Notes under the pieces: generated by a model
What the model was told of the DNA's origin: nothing
The model's database searches: none
What the model saw: only the letters and a program-made list of their open reading frames with translations
Made by a program: the position numbers and the translations under genes
Shown: positions 8,682 through 19,256 of the stretch, piece after piece
How the letters are laid out: each line of letters begins with the position of its first letter
How positions within the stretch are numbered: the first letter of the stretch is position 1
Assembly (NCBI RefSeq): GCF_037203705.1
Contig: NZ_JBBCAT010000001.1
Span: 3,135,418 to 3,199,417, forward strand
Direction: 5' to 3'
Length of the DNA: 64,000 bases
Source: Prosthecomicrobium sp. N25
Lineage (GTDB): Bacteria > Pseudomonadota > Alphaproteobacteria > Rhizobiales > Ancalomicrobiaceae

Positions 8682-10229
8682 ATGAGACGGACACTCGTAT
8701 GGACGGCGATCGCCGGCGCGCTCGCCGCGACGCCCGCGGCGGCGCAGAAGACCACGCTCACCGTCGGCATGCAGAGCCAGGACGCCGGCGTCCTCGACCC
8801 GCACATCAATTCCGGGACGCCCGGCAAGGCCTTCCTGCAGTGGATGTTCAACGGCCTCGTCCGCATCAAGCCGGGCGAGCTGTCGCCCGACTTCATCGAG
8901 CCCGACCTCGCCGAGAGCTGGACCTCCTCGCCGGACGGCAAGGAATGGACCTTCAAGCTCCGCCAGGGCGTCCAGTGCCACCACGACTACGGCGAGTTCA
9001 CCGCCGAGGACGCCGTCTATTCGCTGAAGCGCGCGTCCACCAAGGACAGCTCCGCCTTCTCGTCCGACTACGCGTCCGTCGACAAGATCGAGGCGGTCGA
9101 CAAGTACACCCTGAAGATCACGCTCAAGGAGGCGATCCCGAGCCTCCTCGGCATCGTGATGAACTACCACGGCGGCAACATGGTCTGCAAAAAGGCCGCC
9201 GAGGAGCTGGGCAAGGACGGCTTCGCCAAGAAGCCGGTCGGCACCGGCCCCTTCATGTTCGCCGAGTACGTGCCCCAGCAATACGCCAAGGTGGTCGCCA
9301 ACCCGAAATACTTCCGCGGCGCGCCGAAGCTGAAGGAGATCGTCTACCGCTTCATCCCGTCCGACAGCTCGCGCGACCTCGCCTTCCAGGCCGGCGAGAT
9401 CGACATGATGCTCGGCCGCCAGGAGCAGGCCTGGGTCGACCGCATGACCGCGATCCCCGGCACCAAGGTGGTCGCCATGGCGCCGGCCGAGATGTCCGTG
9501 CTGCACCTCAACATGAGCCTGCCGCCCTTTAACGACATCCGCGTCCGCCAGGCCTTCGCGATGGCGATCGACCGCAACGCGATCTGGCAGTTCCGCGGCA
9601 AGGGCATCTCCCGGCCCGCCGTCTCGGTCGTGCCCTCGGGCTACTCCGGCACCAACGACCAGGCCCCGCTCTACCCCTATGACGTGGCCAAGGCCAAGGC
9701 GCTGCTGGCCGAGGCGGGCTACCCGAACGGCATCACCGTCAAGGCGATCCACACCACCCTGCCGGGCATGATGAGCTTCATGGAGGCCACCCAGGCCCTT
9801 CTCAAGAAGGCCGGGATCACCATGGAGATCATCCCGGTCGAGCATCCGACCTTCCACGCCCAGATCCGCCAGGACCTGTCGCAGGTGGTGCACTTCCAGG
9901 CCGCCCGCTTCCCCGTGGCGGACGTCTACCTGACCCAGTTCTTCCACTCCCGCTCGACCGTGAAGACCCCGACCGCGGTGACCAACTTCTCGCACTGCTC
10001 GGTCGCCGACGCGGAGATCGACGCGGCCCGGTCGGAGACCGACAAGGCCAAGCAGATCGCGCTCTGGAAGACCGCGCAGGAGAAGATCGTCAAGGAAGTC
10101 TGCGCCGTCCCGGTCAACGAGATGCTGCAGCTCTGGGCCTACAAGGACAGCCTCGACCTCGGCTACGAGCTCAAGGCCTCCCTGAACCTCGGCCCGCCGA
10201 TCCTGGAGACGACCCGCTTCGTGAAGTGA
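8682..10229 (+). CDS. ABC transporter substrate-binding protein, peptide/nickel/opine class
   Basis: The 515-residue product is a cluster C (SBP_bac_5) periplasmic binding protein: a signal peptide (MRRTLVWTAIAGALAATPAAA), then the family core with LDPHINSGTPGK, PDLAESWTSSPDGKEWTFKL and NDIRVRQAFAMAIDR. It captures an oligopeptide-like or amine ligand for the downstream permeases. A GAGAGGAGA site precedes the ATG. The gene is second in the operon after the FAD oxidoreductase, and a hairpin follows it at 10248, which would fit a higher dose of receptor than of membrane parts. Substrate identity is not visible. Confidence 0.92.
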   Translation: MRRTLVWTAIAGALAATPAAAQKTTLTVGMQSQDAGVLDPHINSGTPGKAFLQWMFNGLVRIKPGELSPDFIEPDLAESWTSSPDGKEWTFKLRQGVQCHHDYGEFTAEDAVYSLKRASTKDSSAFSSDYASVDKIEAVDKYTLKITLKEAIPSLLGIVMNYHGGNMVCKKAAEELGKDGFAKKPVGTGPFMFAEYVPQQYAKVVANPKYFRGAPKLKEIVYRFIPSDSSRDLAFQAGEIDMMLGRQEQAWVDRMTAIPGTKVVAMAPAEMSVLHLNMSLPPFNDIRVRQAFAMAIDRNAIWQFRGKGISRPAVSVVPSGYSGTNDQAPLYPYDVAKAKALLAEAGYPNGITVKAIHTTLPGMMSFMEATQALLKKAGITMEIIPVEHPTFHAQIRQDLSQVVHFQAARFPVADVYLTQFFHSRSTVKTPTAVTNFSHCSVADAEIDAARSETDKAKQIALWKTAQEKIVKEVCAVPVNEMLQLWAYKDSLDLGYELKASLNLGPPILETTRFVK

Positions 10230-10247
10230 CGAGGGCCTGAGGCCCGC

Positions 10248-10273
10248 GGCCCCGCCCCTCCCCGGGCGGGGCC
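10248..10273 (+). terminator. Intercistronic hairpin between receptor and permease genes
   Basis: There is a perfect 10-bp GC stem, GGCCCCGCCC / GGGCGGGGCC, with a 6-base loop and no U-tract. Without the U-run it is more likely an attenuator or mRNA-stabilising element that raises receptor expression over the permeases than a full terminator. Confidence 0.45.
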
Positions 10274-10302
10274 CGTCCCCACGACGAGCCGAGGGCACCG
10301 CG

Positions 10303-11241
10303 ATGGGCGCATTCCTCCTGAAACGGCTGGCCTTCTCGGTCGTCACCCTGTTCGCGGTGCTGACCCTCGTCTTCGTGGTCGTCCGCATCGTGCCGGGCGA
10401 CCCCGCCCAGGTGATCCTCGGCGACCAGGCCGACGCCGCCGCCATCGCGGCCATGCGCGCCCGCCTCGGCATCGACCGTCCGTTGCTCGACCAGTACGGC
10501 TCCTTCCTCTCCGGCGCGCTGATCGGCGAATGGGGCGTGTCGCTGGTGACCGGCCGCCCCGTGATCCGCGAGATCCTGGACGTGCTGCCCTGGACCCTGG
10601 AGCTGACCCTGGTCTCCATGGTGATCGGCGCCGCCATCGGGGTTCCGATCGGCGTCTGGGCGGCCGTCAACCGCAACCGCATGCCCGACTACGTCGCCCG
10701 CCTCGGCTCGCTGCTCGGGCTGTCCTTCCCGCCTTTCGTCTCCGCGATCATGCTCCTGATCGGCTTCGCCCTGGTCCTGCGCTGGTTCCCGGTGATCAGC
10801 GCCAACCGGTCGACGCCCTGGGCCTGGTTCCAGTCGATCATGCTGCCGGCCGTCAACCTCGGGCTGATCATGGCCGCCTACATCACGCGCGTGACCCGCT
10901 CGGCCATGCTCGAGGTGATGCAGGAGGACTACGTGCGCACCGCCCGCGCCAAGGGCGTGCCCTGGGGCGCCATCGTCTGGCGCCACGCGCTGCGCAACGC
11001 GCTGATCCCGATCGTCACCATCGTGGGCCTCTACGTCGGCATCCTGATCGGCAACTCGGTCCTGACCGAGATTGTCTTCAACCGCCCGGGCCTCGGCAAG
11101 CTCATCATCGGCGCGCTGAACCAGCGCGACTACCCGATGCTCCAGGGCATGATGGTGATCTACACGCTGATCGTGGTGCTGGTGAACGTCGCCACCGACC
11201 TCACCTACGCTCTCGTCGACCCGCGGGTGAAGCTCTCATGA
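10303..11241 (+). CDS. ABC transporter permease, DppB/OppB type
   Basis: This 312-residue inner-membrane permease has about six transmembrane helices. It has the usual N-terminal pattern ([15 protein letters not shown]) and the EAA-type coupling loop ([20 protein letters not shown]) that contacts the ATPase. It pairs with the DppC-like permease, whose ATG overlaps this stop codon by four bases (ATGA), indicating translational coupling and a fixed heterodimer. It is part of the importer encoded at 8682-13942. Confidence 0.93.
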   Translation: MGAFLLKRLAFSVVTLFAVLTLVFVVVRIVPGDPAQVILGDQADAAAIAAMRARLGIDRPLLDQYGSFLSGALIGEWGVSLVTGRPVIREILDVLPWTLELTLVSMVIGAAIGVPIGVWAAVNRNRMPDYVARLGSLLGLSFPPFVSAIMLLIGFALVLRWFPVISANRSTPWAWFQSIMLPAVNLGLIMAAYITRVTRSAMLEVMQEDYVRTARAKGVPWGAIVWRHALRNALIPIVTIVGLYVGILIGNSVLTEIVFNRPGLGKLIIGALNQRDYPMLQGMMVIYTLIVVLVNVATDLTYALVDPRVKLS

Positions 11242-12127
11242 GCCTCTCGGTCCACGACCGCCCGGCCGGCACCGGCCGCCGCCGCCCGCGCTGGGTCGAC
11301 GCCACGCTCGCCGCCTTCGCGGCCAACAAGACCACCTGGTTCGGCCTCGTGGTCGTTGTCCTGGTCGCCCTGGCGGCCGCGCTCGCCCCCTGGATCGCCC
11401 CGCACGACCCGCTCGAGCAGGACGTCCTCTTCCGCCTGAAGCCGCCGGACGAGAACTTCTGGCTCGGCACCGACTATTTCGGTCGCGACATCCTCTCGCG
11501 CCTCCTCTACGGCGCCCGCATCTCGCTCGCCATCGGCATCCTGTCGACGGTCGTCGCCCTCGTGCTCGGCTCCGTCATCGGCATCCTGGCCGGCTGGTAC
11601 GGCGGCCGCTTCGACGTGGTCGTCATGCAGGCGATGGACATGCTGCTCGCCTTCCCGGCCCTGATCCTCGGCCTCATCCTCGTCGCCATGCTGGGGCCGA
11701 CCATGACCAACATCGTCATCGCCATCGCGCTGACCTCGGTCCCCTCCTTCGCCCGCATCGCCCGCGCCCCGACCATCGCCGTCAAGGAACGCGACTTCAT
11801 CCAGGCCGGCCGCTCGCTGGGCTTCTCAGACCTGCGCCTGATGGCCGGCCACGTGCTGCCCAACATCTTCCCCGAGATACTGGTCATGGGCTCGCTCTGG
11901 CTCGCCAACGCGATCCGCACCGAGGCCTCCCTCGCCTTCATCGGCCTCGGCGTGAAGCCGCCGACGCCGACCTGGGGCGGCATGATCCGCGAGGGCTTCG
12001 AGAACATCCTCGACAGCTACTGGCTGGTTCTCTCCCCGAGCCTCGCCATCCTGATCGTCGTCTTCGCCCTGAACGTCCTCGGCGACGGCCTGCGCGACGC
12101 GGTCGACCCGAAGCTGAAGGGCGAGCA

Positions 12128-12131
<4 letters not shown>
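11238..12131 (+). CDS. ABC transporter permease, DppC/OppC type
   Basis: This 297-residue permease has a cytoplasmic N-terminus, a first membrane helix near residues 33-55, the DppC signature [19 protein letters not shown] in the periplasmic segment, and a coupling loop [21 protein letters not shown]. It starts at 11238 through an ATGA overlap with the upstream permease and itself overlaps the ATPase gene by four bases, so all three are translationally coupled. A frame extending upstream of 11238 only overlaps the dppB-like gene and was not accepted. Confidence 0.93.
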
Positions 12132-13942
<1,811 letters not shown>

Positions 13943-13951
13943 ACGGACTTC

Positions 13952-14224
13952 TCAGCGCCCTTCCGCCCGCGCGATCACGGCCCGCGCGGTCCTGAGCACG
14001 TCCGCGTCGAAGCCGGGGTCGCGCTCCTGCACGACCGCCACCACGTCCTTCAGCGATTCCAGGAGATCCGGCGCCGCGGCGATCAGGCGCGCGTCCGCCT
14101 CCGAGCGCTCCCTGGAGGTGCCGAGGACCTGGAATCCGCCCTCGTTGCCGCGCCAGACGGACGGATGCGGCCAGTTGTTCTGGCCCGGCTGGAAGCTCCA
14201 GGGACCCGGCGTGTATTTGGGCAT
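13952..14224 (-). CDS. Small conserved hypothetical protein (TPGPW...AAPDLL type)
   Basis: The 90-residue soluble protein starts MPKYTPGPWSFQPG and contains SEADARLIAAAPDLLESLKD. This combination is widespread in short proteins of phages and of rhizobial and methylobacterial chromosomes, but no function is known to me. A GGAG site precedes the ATG at 14224. It converges on the ABC operon, ending nine bases after that operon's stop codon. Confidence 0.7.
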   Translation of the reverse strand: MPKYTPGPWSFQPGQNNWPHPSVWRGNEGGFQVLGTSRERSEADARLIAAAPDLLESLKDVVAVVQERDPGFDADVLRTARAVIARAEGR

Positions 14225-14412
14225 GGGACGGCTCCGATCGCGGAGCGCCAGTGTCGCAGCAGGCCGGGCGGACGGCCAGGGGCAAGCGGCCTCACATCTT
14301 GGAGAGGCACGGACACCGTCGTGCATGGCGCAGCCGGCATGTCGCAACTGCAGGAACCGCCCGGCCGGACGAACGTTGCCGGGGCGTCCGGGCAACCAGC
14401 AGAGGTATCCTC

Positions 14413-14679
14413 ATGCCGACCTTCGCGTTTCGCTTTGTCGGACCGGATCAGTCCTTCGACACCAGCGAGCCGGCCGACTTCGCCACCGTCGAGGAAGCCC
14501 GCGAGGAACTCGTCCGCGGCGGCCGGGAACTCATCGCCGACGCCCTGACCCACGACGAGCAGATCGGCCTCGCCGCCATCGAGATCGTCGACGCCGACGG
14601 CCGCTGCCTGGAGACCGTCCGTCTGGCGGACCTTCTCCCCACGATCCCGAGCGACGAGAGCCTGGGCGATTGCCCCTGA
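14413..14679 (+). CDS. Small DUF6894-like protein
   Basis: The 88-residue acidic protein shows an N-terminal beta strand pair (TFAFRFVGPDQSFD), a central helix beginning TVEEAREELVRGG, and a strand ending with a DADGRCLETVRLADL turn. This layout resembles DUF6894 proteins, abundant in Methylobacterium and Bradyrhizobium and of unknown function. The start was taken at 14413, the first ATG of the conserved region. It is followed 106 bp later by the MFS transporter gene. Confidence 0.65.
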   Translation: MPTFAFRFVGPDQSFDTSEPADFATVEEAREELVRGGRELIADALTHDEQIGLAAIEIVDADGRCLETVRLADLLPTIPSDESLGDCP

Positions 14680-14785
14680 CCGGCGACGCCTGCTGGTGCG
14701 CTCTCGGGCTGCGCCGCATTCTATGTCAGGCTTCGCAGGCGCCCGGCCGACACCGGGGGTCCCGCCCCGGCCGGAGGAGCCAGGA

Positions 14786-16369
14786 ATGCCGAACGTCTCT
14801 GGTCCGGTCCGGCGCACCGGCGTCCTCGCGGCGACCATCATGGCCTCCTCGATGGCCTTCATCGACGGCAGCGTGGTGCAGATCGCCCTTCCCGCCGTTC
14901 AGCGGGACCTCGGCGCCGACTTCGCGAGCCTGCAGTGGGTGGTCGGCTTCTACAACCTGATGCTCGGCGCCCTCGTGCTGGTCGGCGGAGCGCTCGGCGA
15001 CGCCGTCGGTCGGCGACGCGTCTTCCTGGCCGGAACGCTGGTCCTCGTGGCGTCCTCGCTCGCCTGCGGCCTCGCGCCCTCCGCACCGGTGCTCGTCGCC
15101 GGCCGCGCCGTCCAGGGCGTCGGGGCGGCGCTGATGATCCCGCAGAGCCTCGCCCTGATCGCCGCGACCCACCCGGAGGAGATCCGCGGCCGCGCGATCG
15201 GCACCTGGGCCGCCGCCTCGGCGCTCACGACAGCGTTCGGGCCGCCTGTCGGCGGCTTCATGGTCGACGCCCTCTCCTGGCGCGCCGCCTTCCTGGTCAA
15301 CCTCCCCGTCGGCCTCGTGGCACTCTGGATGACCCTCCGCTTTGTGCCGGAGAGCCGTGCCGAACCCGCGAGGCCGGTCGACTGGGTCGCCGGCCTCCTC
15401 GCCGCGGCGGGACTCGGCGCCCTGACCGCAGCCCTGATCCACGCGCCCGGCCACGGCCTGGCGGACCCGTCCGTGCTCGCCGGCCTCGCCCTCGCCGCCG
15501 TCGCCCTGCCGGCCTTCCTGGCCTGGGAGGCCCGCGCCGCAGCCCCGATGGTGCCGCTCGGCCTGTTCCGGAACCGCGCCTTCGCCCTCCTGAACCTCCT
15601 GACCCTGCTTCTCTACGGTGCCCTGTCGGGGGCCCTTTTCGTGGTGCCCTACACGCTCGTCGGCCTCGGGGGCTACGGCGCCGCCGAGGCGGGCACGGCG
15701 ATGTTGCCCATGGCGCTGGCGATCGGCCTTCTCTCGCGGTCCTTCGGGGCGCTCTCCGATCGCGTCGGCGCCCGGCCGCTTCTAGCCCTGGGTTCGGCGG
15801 TGGTGGCCGCCTCCATGCTCTGGCTCGCCGCGACCGGAACCGGGGGCGGGCTCTGGGTGGGCGTCGTGGGTCCGCTCCTCGGGATCGGCTTCGGCATGGC
15901 CATGGTGGTCTCCCCCCTGACCACCGCCGTGATGACGGCCATCGGCGACGCCCTGAGCGGAACCGCCTCCGGCATCAACAACGCCGCCGCCCGGGTCGCC
16001 GGCCTGCTCGCCGTCGCGGTGACCGGGGCCCTCGCGGTGGCGCTCTACGCGCCGCGCCTCGCGGCCGGCCTCGCGGCGGCGGGCCTGGAGCCGGCCGTGA
16101 CGGCAGGGCTGCTCGCCGAGGCCGACCGGCTCCTCGACCTCCCCGCCCTCGCGTCCCTCCCCGAGCCGTCCAGGACCACGGCCGAAACCTCCGTGCGCGC
16201 CGCCTACCTGTACGCCTTCACGCTCGCCGTGGCGGCCAACGCCGCGCTCGCCGGTCTCGCCGCGGTCGTCGCCCTGTGGCTGCCCCGGTCCGTGCCGGTA
16301 TCGGACCGGTCCGCGAAAGCAGTCACCCCGTCGAACCGGTCGGAACACCAGCCCGGTGGCGAGCTTTGA
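14786..16369 (+). CDS. MFS exporter, DHA2 (EmrB/QacA) family
   Basis: This 527-residue inner-membrane protein has about 14 hydrophobic helices, the DHA2 hallmark. Visible motifs include the helix-1 motif MAFIDGSVVQIALPAVQRDL, the loop motif GALGDAVGRRRVFLAG (motif A, GxLaDrxGrkr) and motif C-like GPPVGGF in helix 5, typical of drug/proton antiporters. It probably expels a toxic compound or metabolite using the proton gradient. The start at 14786 follows a GGAGGAGCCAGGA site. No regulator or periplasmic adaptor gene is adjacent, so it may act alone. Confidence 0.9.
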   Translation: MPNVSGPVRRTGVLAATIMASSMAFIDGSVVQIALPAVQRDLGADFASLQWVVGFYNLMLGALVLVGGALGDAVGRRRVFLAGTLVLVASSLACGLAPSAPVLVAGRAVQGVGAALMIPQSLALIAATHPEEIRGRAIGTWAAASALTTAFGPPVGGFMVDALSWRAAFLVNLPVGLVALWMTLRFVPESRAEPARPVDWVAGLLAAAGLGALTAALIHAPGHGLADPSVLAGLALAAVALPAFLAWEARAAAPMVPLGLFRNRAFALLNLLTLLLYGALSGALFVVPYTLVGLGGYGAAEAGTAMLPMALAIGLLSRSFGALSDRVGARPLLALGSAVVAASMLWLAATGTGGGLWVGVVGPLLGIGFGMAMVVSPLTTAVMTAIGDALSGTASGINNAAARVAGLLAVAVTGALAVALYAPRLAAGLAAAGLEPAVTAGLLAEADRLLDLPALASLPEPSRTTAETSVRAAYLYAFTLAVAANAALAGLAAVVALWLPRSVPVSDRSAKAVTPSNRSEHQPGGEL

Positions 16370-16501
16370 CCTGTACCGGGATCAGTCGTCCACGGGCCGG
16401 AGGGCACCCGGCCCTGGCCCACGTCCTCGGCCCGACTGGGGCACTATGGACAGGGTTAATGAATTGTTCGATGATTGAGGTTGCTGATCTTGGAGAGTGA
16501 T

Positions 16502-16918
16502 ATGTTCGAGTTCCTCAAGAACCGCAGATCGCATAGGCGCGCCGAGGAGATCGGACGGCTCATCGGCGGGCGACTGGAGTCCTTCCTGGTGGGCCGCGCC
16601 CATCCGGAATCCCACCGTCTGCTCGCGGCCTTCGGCGAGCGGATCGAACGCATCAGGGCCGACGGCGCCGCCCCGACGGACGACCGCATCCGCGCCGAGG
16701 TGAGCCGGTTCCTGGCGGAACTCGACACCTTCTGCAGCGCCATGGCCAGCGAGGCGCGCCTCGCCTGCCGGAGCTTCGAGGCGGACATCCGCGACCTCGG
16801 CATCGAGGGCCAGCTCGACCAGATGCTGGAGCGCAAGCTGAAGCGGCTGAGGCTCGACCTGGTCCGCAGCGCGATCGCCCGGGTCAAGCCCGGCGAGGCG
16901 TCCAAAGCCGCGGCCTGA
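16502..16918 (+). CDS. Hypothetical alpha-helical protein
   Basis: The 138-residue protein is predicted mostly helical and highly charged, with many Arg and Glu residues (MFEFLKNRRSHRRAEEIGRL at the start; DQMLERKLKRLRLDLVRS near the end). No signal peptide or membrane helix is seen. The start at 16502 follows GGAGAG. I do not recognise a family. It converges on the minus-strand gene ending at 16934. Confidence 0.6.
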   Translation: MFEFLKNRRSHRRAEEIGRLIGGRLESFLVGRAHPESHRLLAAFGERIERIRADGAAPTDDRIRAEVSRFLAELDTFCSAMASEARLACRSFEADIRDLGIEGQLDQMLERKLKRLRLDLVRSAIARVKPGEASKAAA

Positions 16919-16933
16919 CGCGGCCGGACCGCC

Positions 16934-17434
16934 TCAGCGCAGCACGGCCGGCAGCCGGCGCCGCCACTTGTCCGCCCGGGACAGGCCCGAGCTGCGCACG
17001 AAACTGCGGTTCCGGCTGGGCTCCTCGGCGGGCGTGCTCGCGACAACCACCGGCGCGCGCTCGATGACCGGCTCCGGCCGGGGCGCTTCGCGCCGGGGCG
17101 GGGCCGCGGCCGGGACCGGGACCGGCTTCGGGCTCCGCCGCACAGGCTTGCGGGCGGCGAGCCTCGGCTCCGCGGCGACGGGATCAGGGTCGGCCTCGAC
17201 GGCCTCCACCGGCCGCGGCCCGAGGTCCGGCAGGATCCGCGGCGCCGGGCGCGACGGAGCCCCGGCATCGGACCCCTTGGCCTTCTGGGGTTTCGGTGCG
17301 AACACGTCGGCGGCCTCGTGCGAGACCCTTGCAGGCTCTTCGGCCGGCAGGTCGAGCAGGCCCCAGGTCGGCCCCTTGGCCGAACGCCGGGACGATTTGA
17401 TTTCAACGACGAACGGCTTGATTGTCTTCCGCAT
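16934..17434 (-). CDS. Hypothetical basic, proline/alanine-rich protein
   Basis: The 166-residue product begins MRKTIKPFVVEIKSSRRSAK, a short conserved-looking basic segment that could bind nucleic acid. A long low-complexity Pro/Ala/Arg region and a basic tail SRADKWRRRLPAVLR follow. The start at 17434 is chosen from that conserved opening; the ribosome binding site is weak (GAGCCCCGGCAC). No known domain is identified with confidence. Confidence 0.55.
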   Translation of the reverse strand: MRKTIKPFVVEIKSSRRSAKGPTWGLLDLPAEEPARVSHEAADVFAPKPQKAKGSDAGAPSRPAPRILPDLGPRPVEAVEADPDPVAAEPRLAARKPVRRSPKPVPVPAAAPPRREAPRPEPVIERAPVVVASTPAEEPSRNRSFVRSSGLSRADKWRRRLPAVLR

Positions 17435-17802
17435 GTGCCGGGGCTCGACCGCTTCTCGACTGTCGGGATGATGGGGGCAGCCCGGAATCGGCCTGCTTCT
17501 GTTCAAGCTATGCTCGGCAGCAGGAAGTGCAAGAGTATTCCCGCCGTTCTCGCAAAACATTGACGCGCGAGAGGACTGCCCATTTCACAGGCTCGATGTG
17601 GCCTGCCTGTCGAAACTCGACGCCAGCCTGCTCCGCCACTCGGCCCGGCTGCAGGCCAACTCTCCGCACCCGTCTGCCGCGGCGGCCCGGTCCGCCATCG
17701 CACGCAGCCTTCGGCTGCGGCCTCTGAGGACGCCCGCCGCCGCCCCTGCCCCGCAGGCGGGGCTCGGGCGCGGCAGGCGGCAGGACCCGCGTCCGCGGGC
17801 GG
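17435..17802. other. Intergenic region with hairpins, no gene seen
   Basis: This is a 368-bp stretch with no convincing reading frame. It holds a perfect 7-bp hairpin CGCAGCC-TTC-GGCTGCG near 17703-17719 and a 6-bp stem GCCCCG/CGGGGC near 17750. Either could help end transcription of the small gene that reads towards it from 17949. Confidence 0.4.
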
Positions 17803-17949
17803 TCAGTCGTGGCGACGGCGGTCGGCCAGGATCTCGGCCATGGTGACCTCGTCTTCCTTGCAGCAGACGCAACCTTGGTTCGACTTCCAGACCATCCGTC
17901 CGACCACGACGAGCGCGATCAGCATTCCAATTCCAGCGGACACCTCCAT
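17803..17949 (-). CDS. Small membrane protein with CVCC motif (48 aa)
   Basis: A 48-residue open frame starts at 17949 directly behind an excellent TGGAGGAATG ribosome binding site. It encodes one hydrophobic helix (SAGIGMLIALVVVGRMVW), then a short charged tail with three cysteines in GCVCCKEDE and a basic end RRRHD. It looks like a single-pass membrane peptide with a potential metal- or redox-active CxCC cluster just beyond the membrane. It has no recognised family. The strong ribosome binding site and amphipathic layout argue that it is real. Confidence 0.55.
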   Translation of the reverse strand: MEVSAGIGMLIALVVVGRMVWKSNQGCVCCKEDEVTMAEILADRRRHD

Positions 17950-18230
17950 GACGGCATTCCTCCATGGATTCCCTGGCATAACTTAAGAACGGCCCGGTTA
18001 CGTCCTGGTTCCAACCGTCAGTCCGGAATGCCGAACCCGCCTTCGTCGTCAATGATCTTGGCCGAAAGCCTTTCCAGTTTTCACGATGCCAGCGCTGGCC
18101 TTGCGGTGCCTCAATCGCGACAGGTGCGCAAACGCCGGCCCGAAACAGCGGGATCAGGTGACGGAACAGTAGCGTCAGGCCTGGGCACCCGATAAAACGT
18201 ATTCAGATTCCTGTTTACGGGAGGGAACCG

Positions 18231-19256
18231 ATGAGAGCGTCGCGACGAGCATCGAGCCGGGCCGGGATGGCGGTCCTCTGCCTTCTCGCCGGCCTGGCCC
18301 CTGCGGCCGCCGGCAGCCCGACCGTGGATGCGGTGCGGGCCCGCGGGCACCTGGTCTGCGGCGTCAACGAGGGCCTCCTCGGCTTCGCCGCACAGGACCC
18401 GTCCGGCACCTGGCGCGGCTTCGACGCCGACTTCTGCCGCGCCGTGTCGGTCGCGGTCCTCGGCAAGGACACCGACGTCGTCTTCGTCCCGCTCGGGACC
18501 GCCAACCGCTTCGAGGCGCTGAAGAGCGGCAGCATCGACCTCCTCGCCCGCAACACCACCTGGACGATGCAGCGGCAGGTCACGCTCGGCTTCGACTTCG
18601 CCGGCGCGAGCTTCTTCGACGGCCAGGGCTTCATCGCCCGGGCCGACCGGGGCCTGACCTCGGCCCAGCAGCTCGCCGGTCTCAAGGTCTGCGTGGTCAA
18701 GGGCACCACCACCGAGACCAACATGGCCTACTACTTCCGCCAGCACGGCCTCGCCGCCGAGACCCGCGGCTTCGACGGCCGCGACGCCATGCTGGCCGCC
18801 TACAAGGCCGGCGACTGCGACGCCTACTCGGGCGACCGCTCCGCCCTCTTCGCGGACCGGGCCGGCTTCGAGGCGCCGCAGGACCATGCCGTCCTGCCCG
18901 AGGTGATCTCCAAGGAGCCGCTCGGACCGCTCGTCCGCGCCGGCGACCGTACCTGGAGCGAGGTCGTCCGCTGGACGCTCTACGGCCTCGTCAACGCAGA
19001 GGAAGTCGGTCTCACCCGGGCGACCGCCGCCGCGCCGCTCGCCGGCGATGCCGCCCGCCTGGCCGCCGGGGCCGACGCCTCCGGGGCGGACCTCGGGCTC
19101 GCCCCGGGCTGGCTCCCCGCGGTCGTGCGCAACGTCGGCAACTACGGCGAGATCTTCGAGCGCAACGTCGGCGAGGCGGGCCCGCTCGGCATGAAGCGCG
19201 GTCTCAACGCCCTCTGGTCGCGGGGAGGCATCCTCTATGCGCCCCCGATGTGGTGA
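18231..19256 (+). CDS. Amino-acid-binding periplasmic protein, AapJ-like, without its transporter
   Basis: This 341-residue SBP_bac_3 protein has a signal peptide ending near AAAGSP. The core motifs CGVNEGLLGFAAQDPSGTW, RNTTWTMQRQ, GTTTETN and LPEVISKEPLGPLVR match the general L-amino-acid receptor AapJ. It is clearly paralogous to the AapJ at 59166-60182, sharing segments such as PLGPLVR, NVGNYGE and FERNVG. No permease or ATPase adjoins it. Instead the L,D-transpeptidase gene overlaps its last 20 bases. It may feed the same Aap permease with a different ligand, or work in sensing. A GGGAGGGAACC site precedes the ATG. Confidence 0.88.
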   Translation: MRASRRASSRAGMAVLCLLAGLAPAAAGSPTVDAVRARGHLVCGVNEGLLGFAAQDPSGTWRGFDADFCRAVSVAVLGKDTDVVFVPLGTANRFEALKSGSIDLLARNTTWTMQRQVTLGFDFAGASFFDGQGFIARADRGLTSAQQLAGLKVCVVKGTTTETNMAYYFRQHGLAAETRGFDGRDAMLAAYKAGDCDAYSGDRSALFADRAGFEAPQDHAVLPEVISKEPLGPLVRAGDRTWSEVVRWTLYGLVNAEEVGLTRATAAAPLAGDAARLAAGADASGADLGLAPGWLPAVVRNVGNYGEIFERNVGEAGPLGMKRGLNALWSRGGILYAPPMW

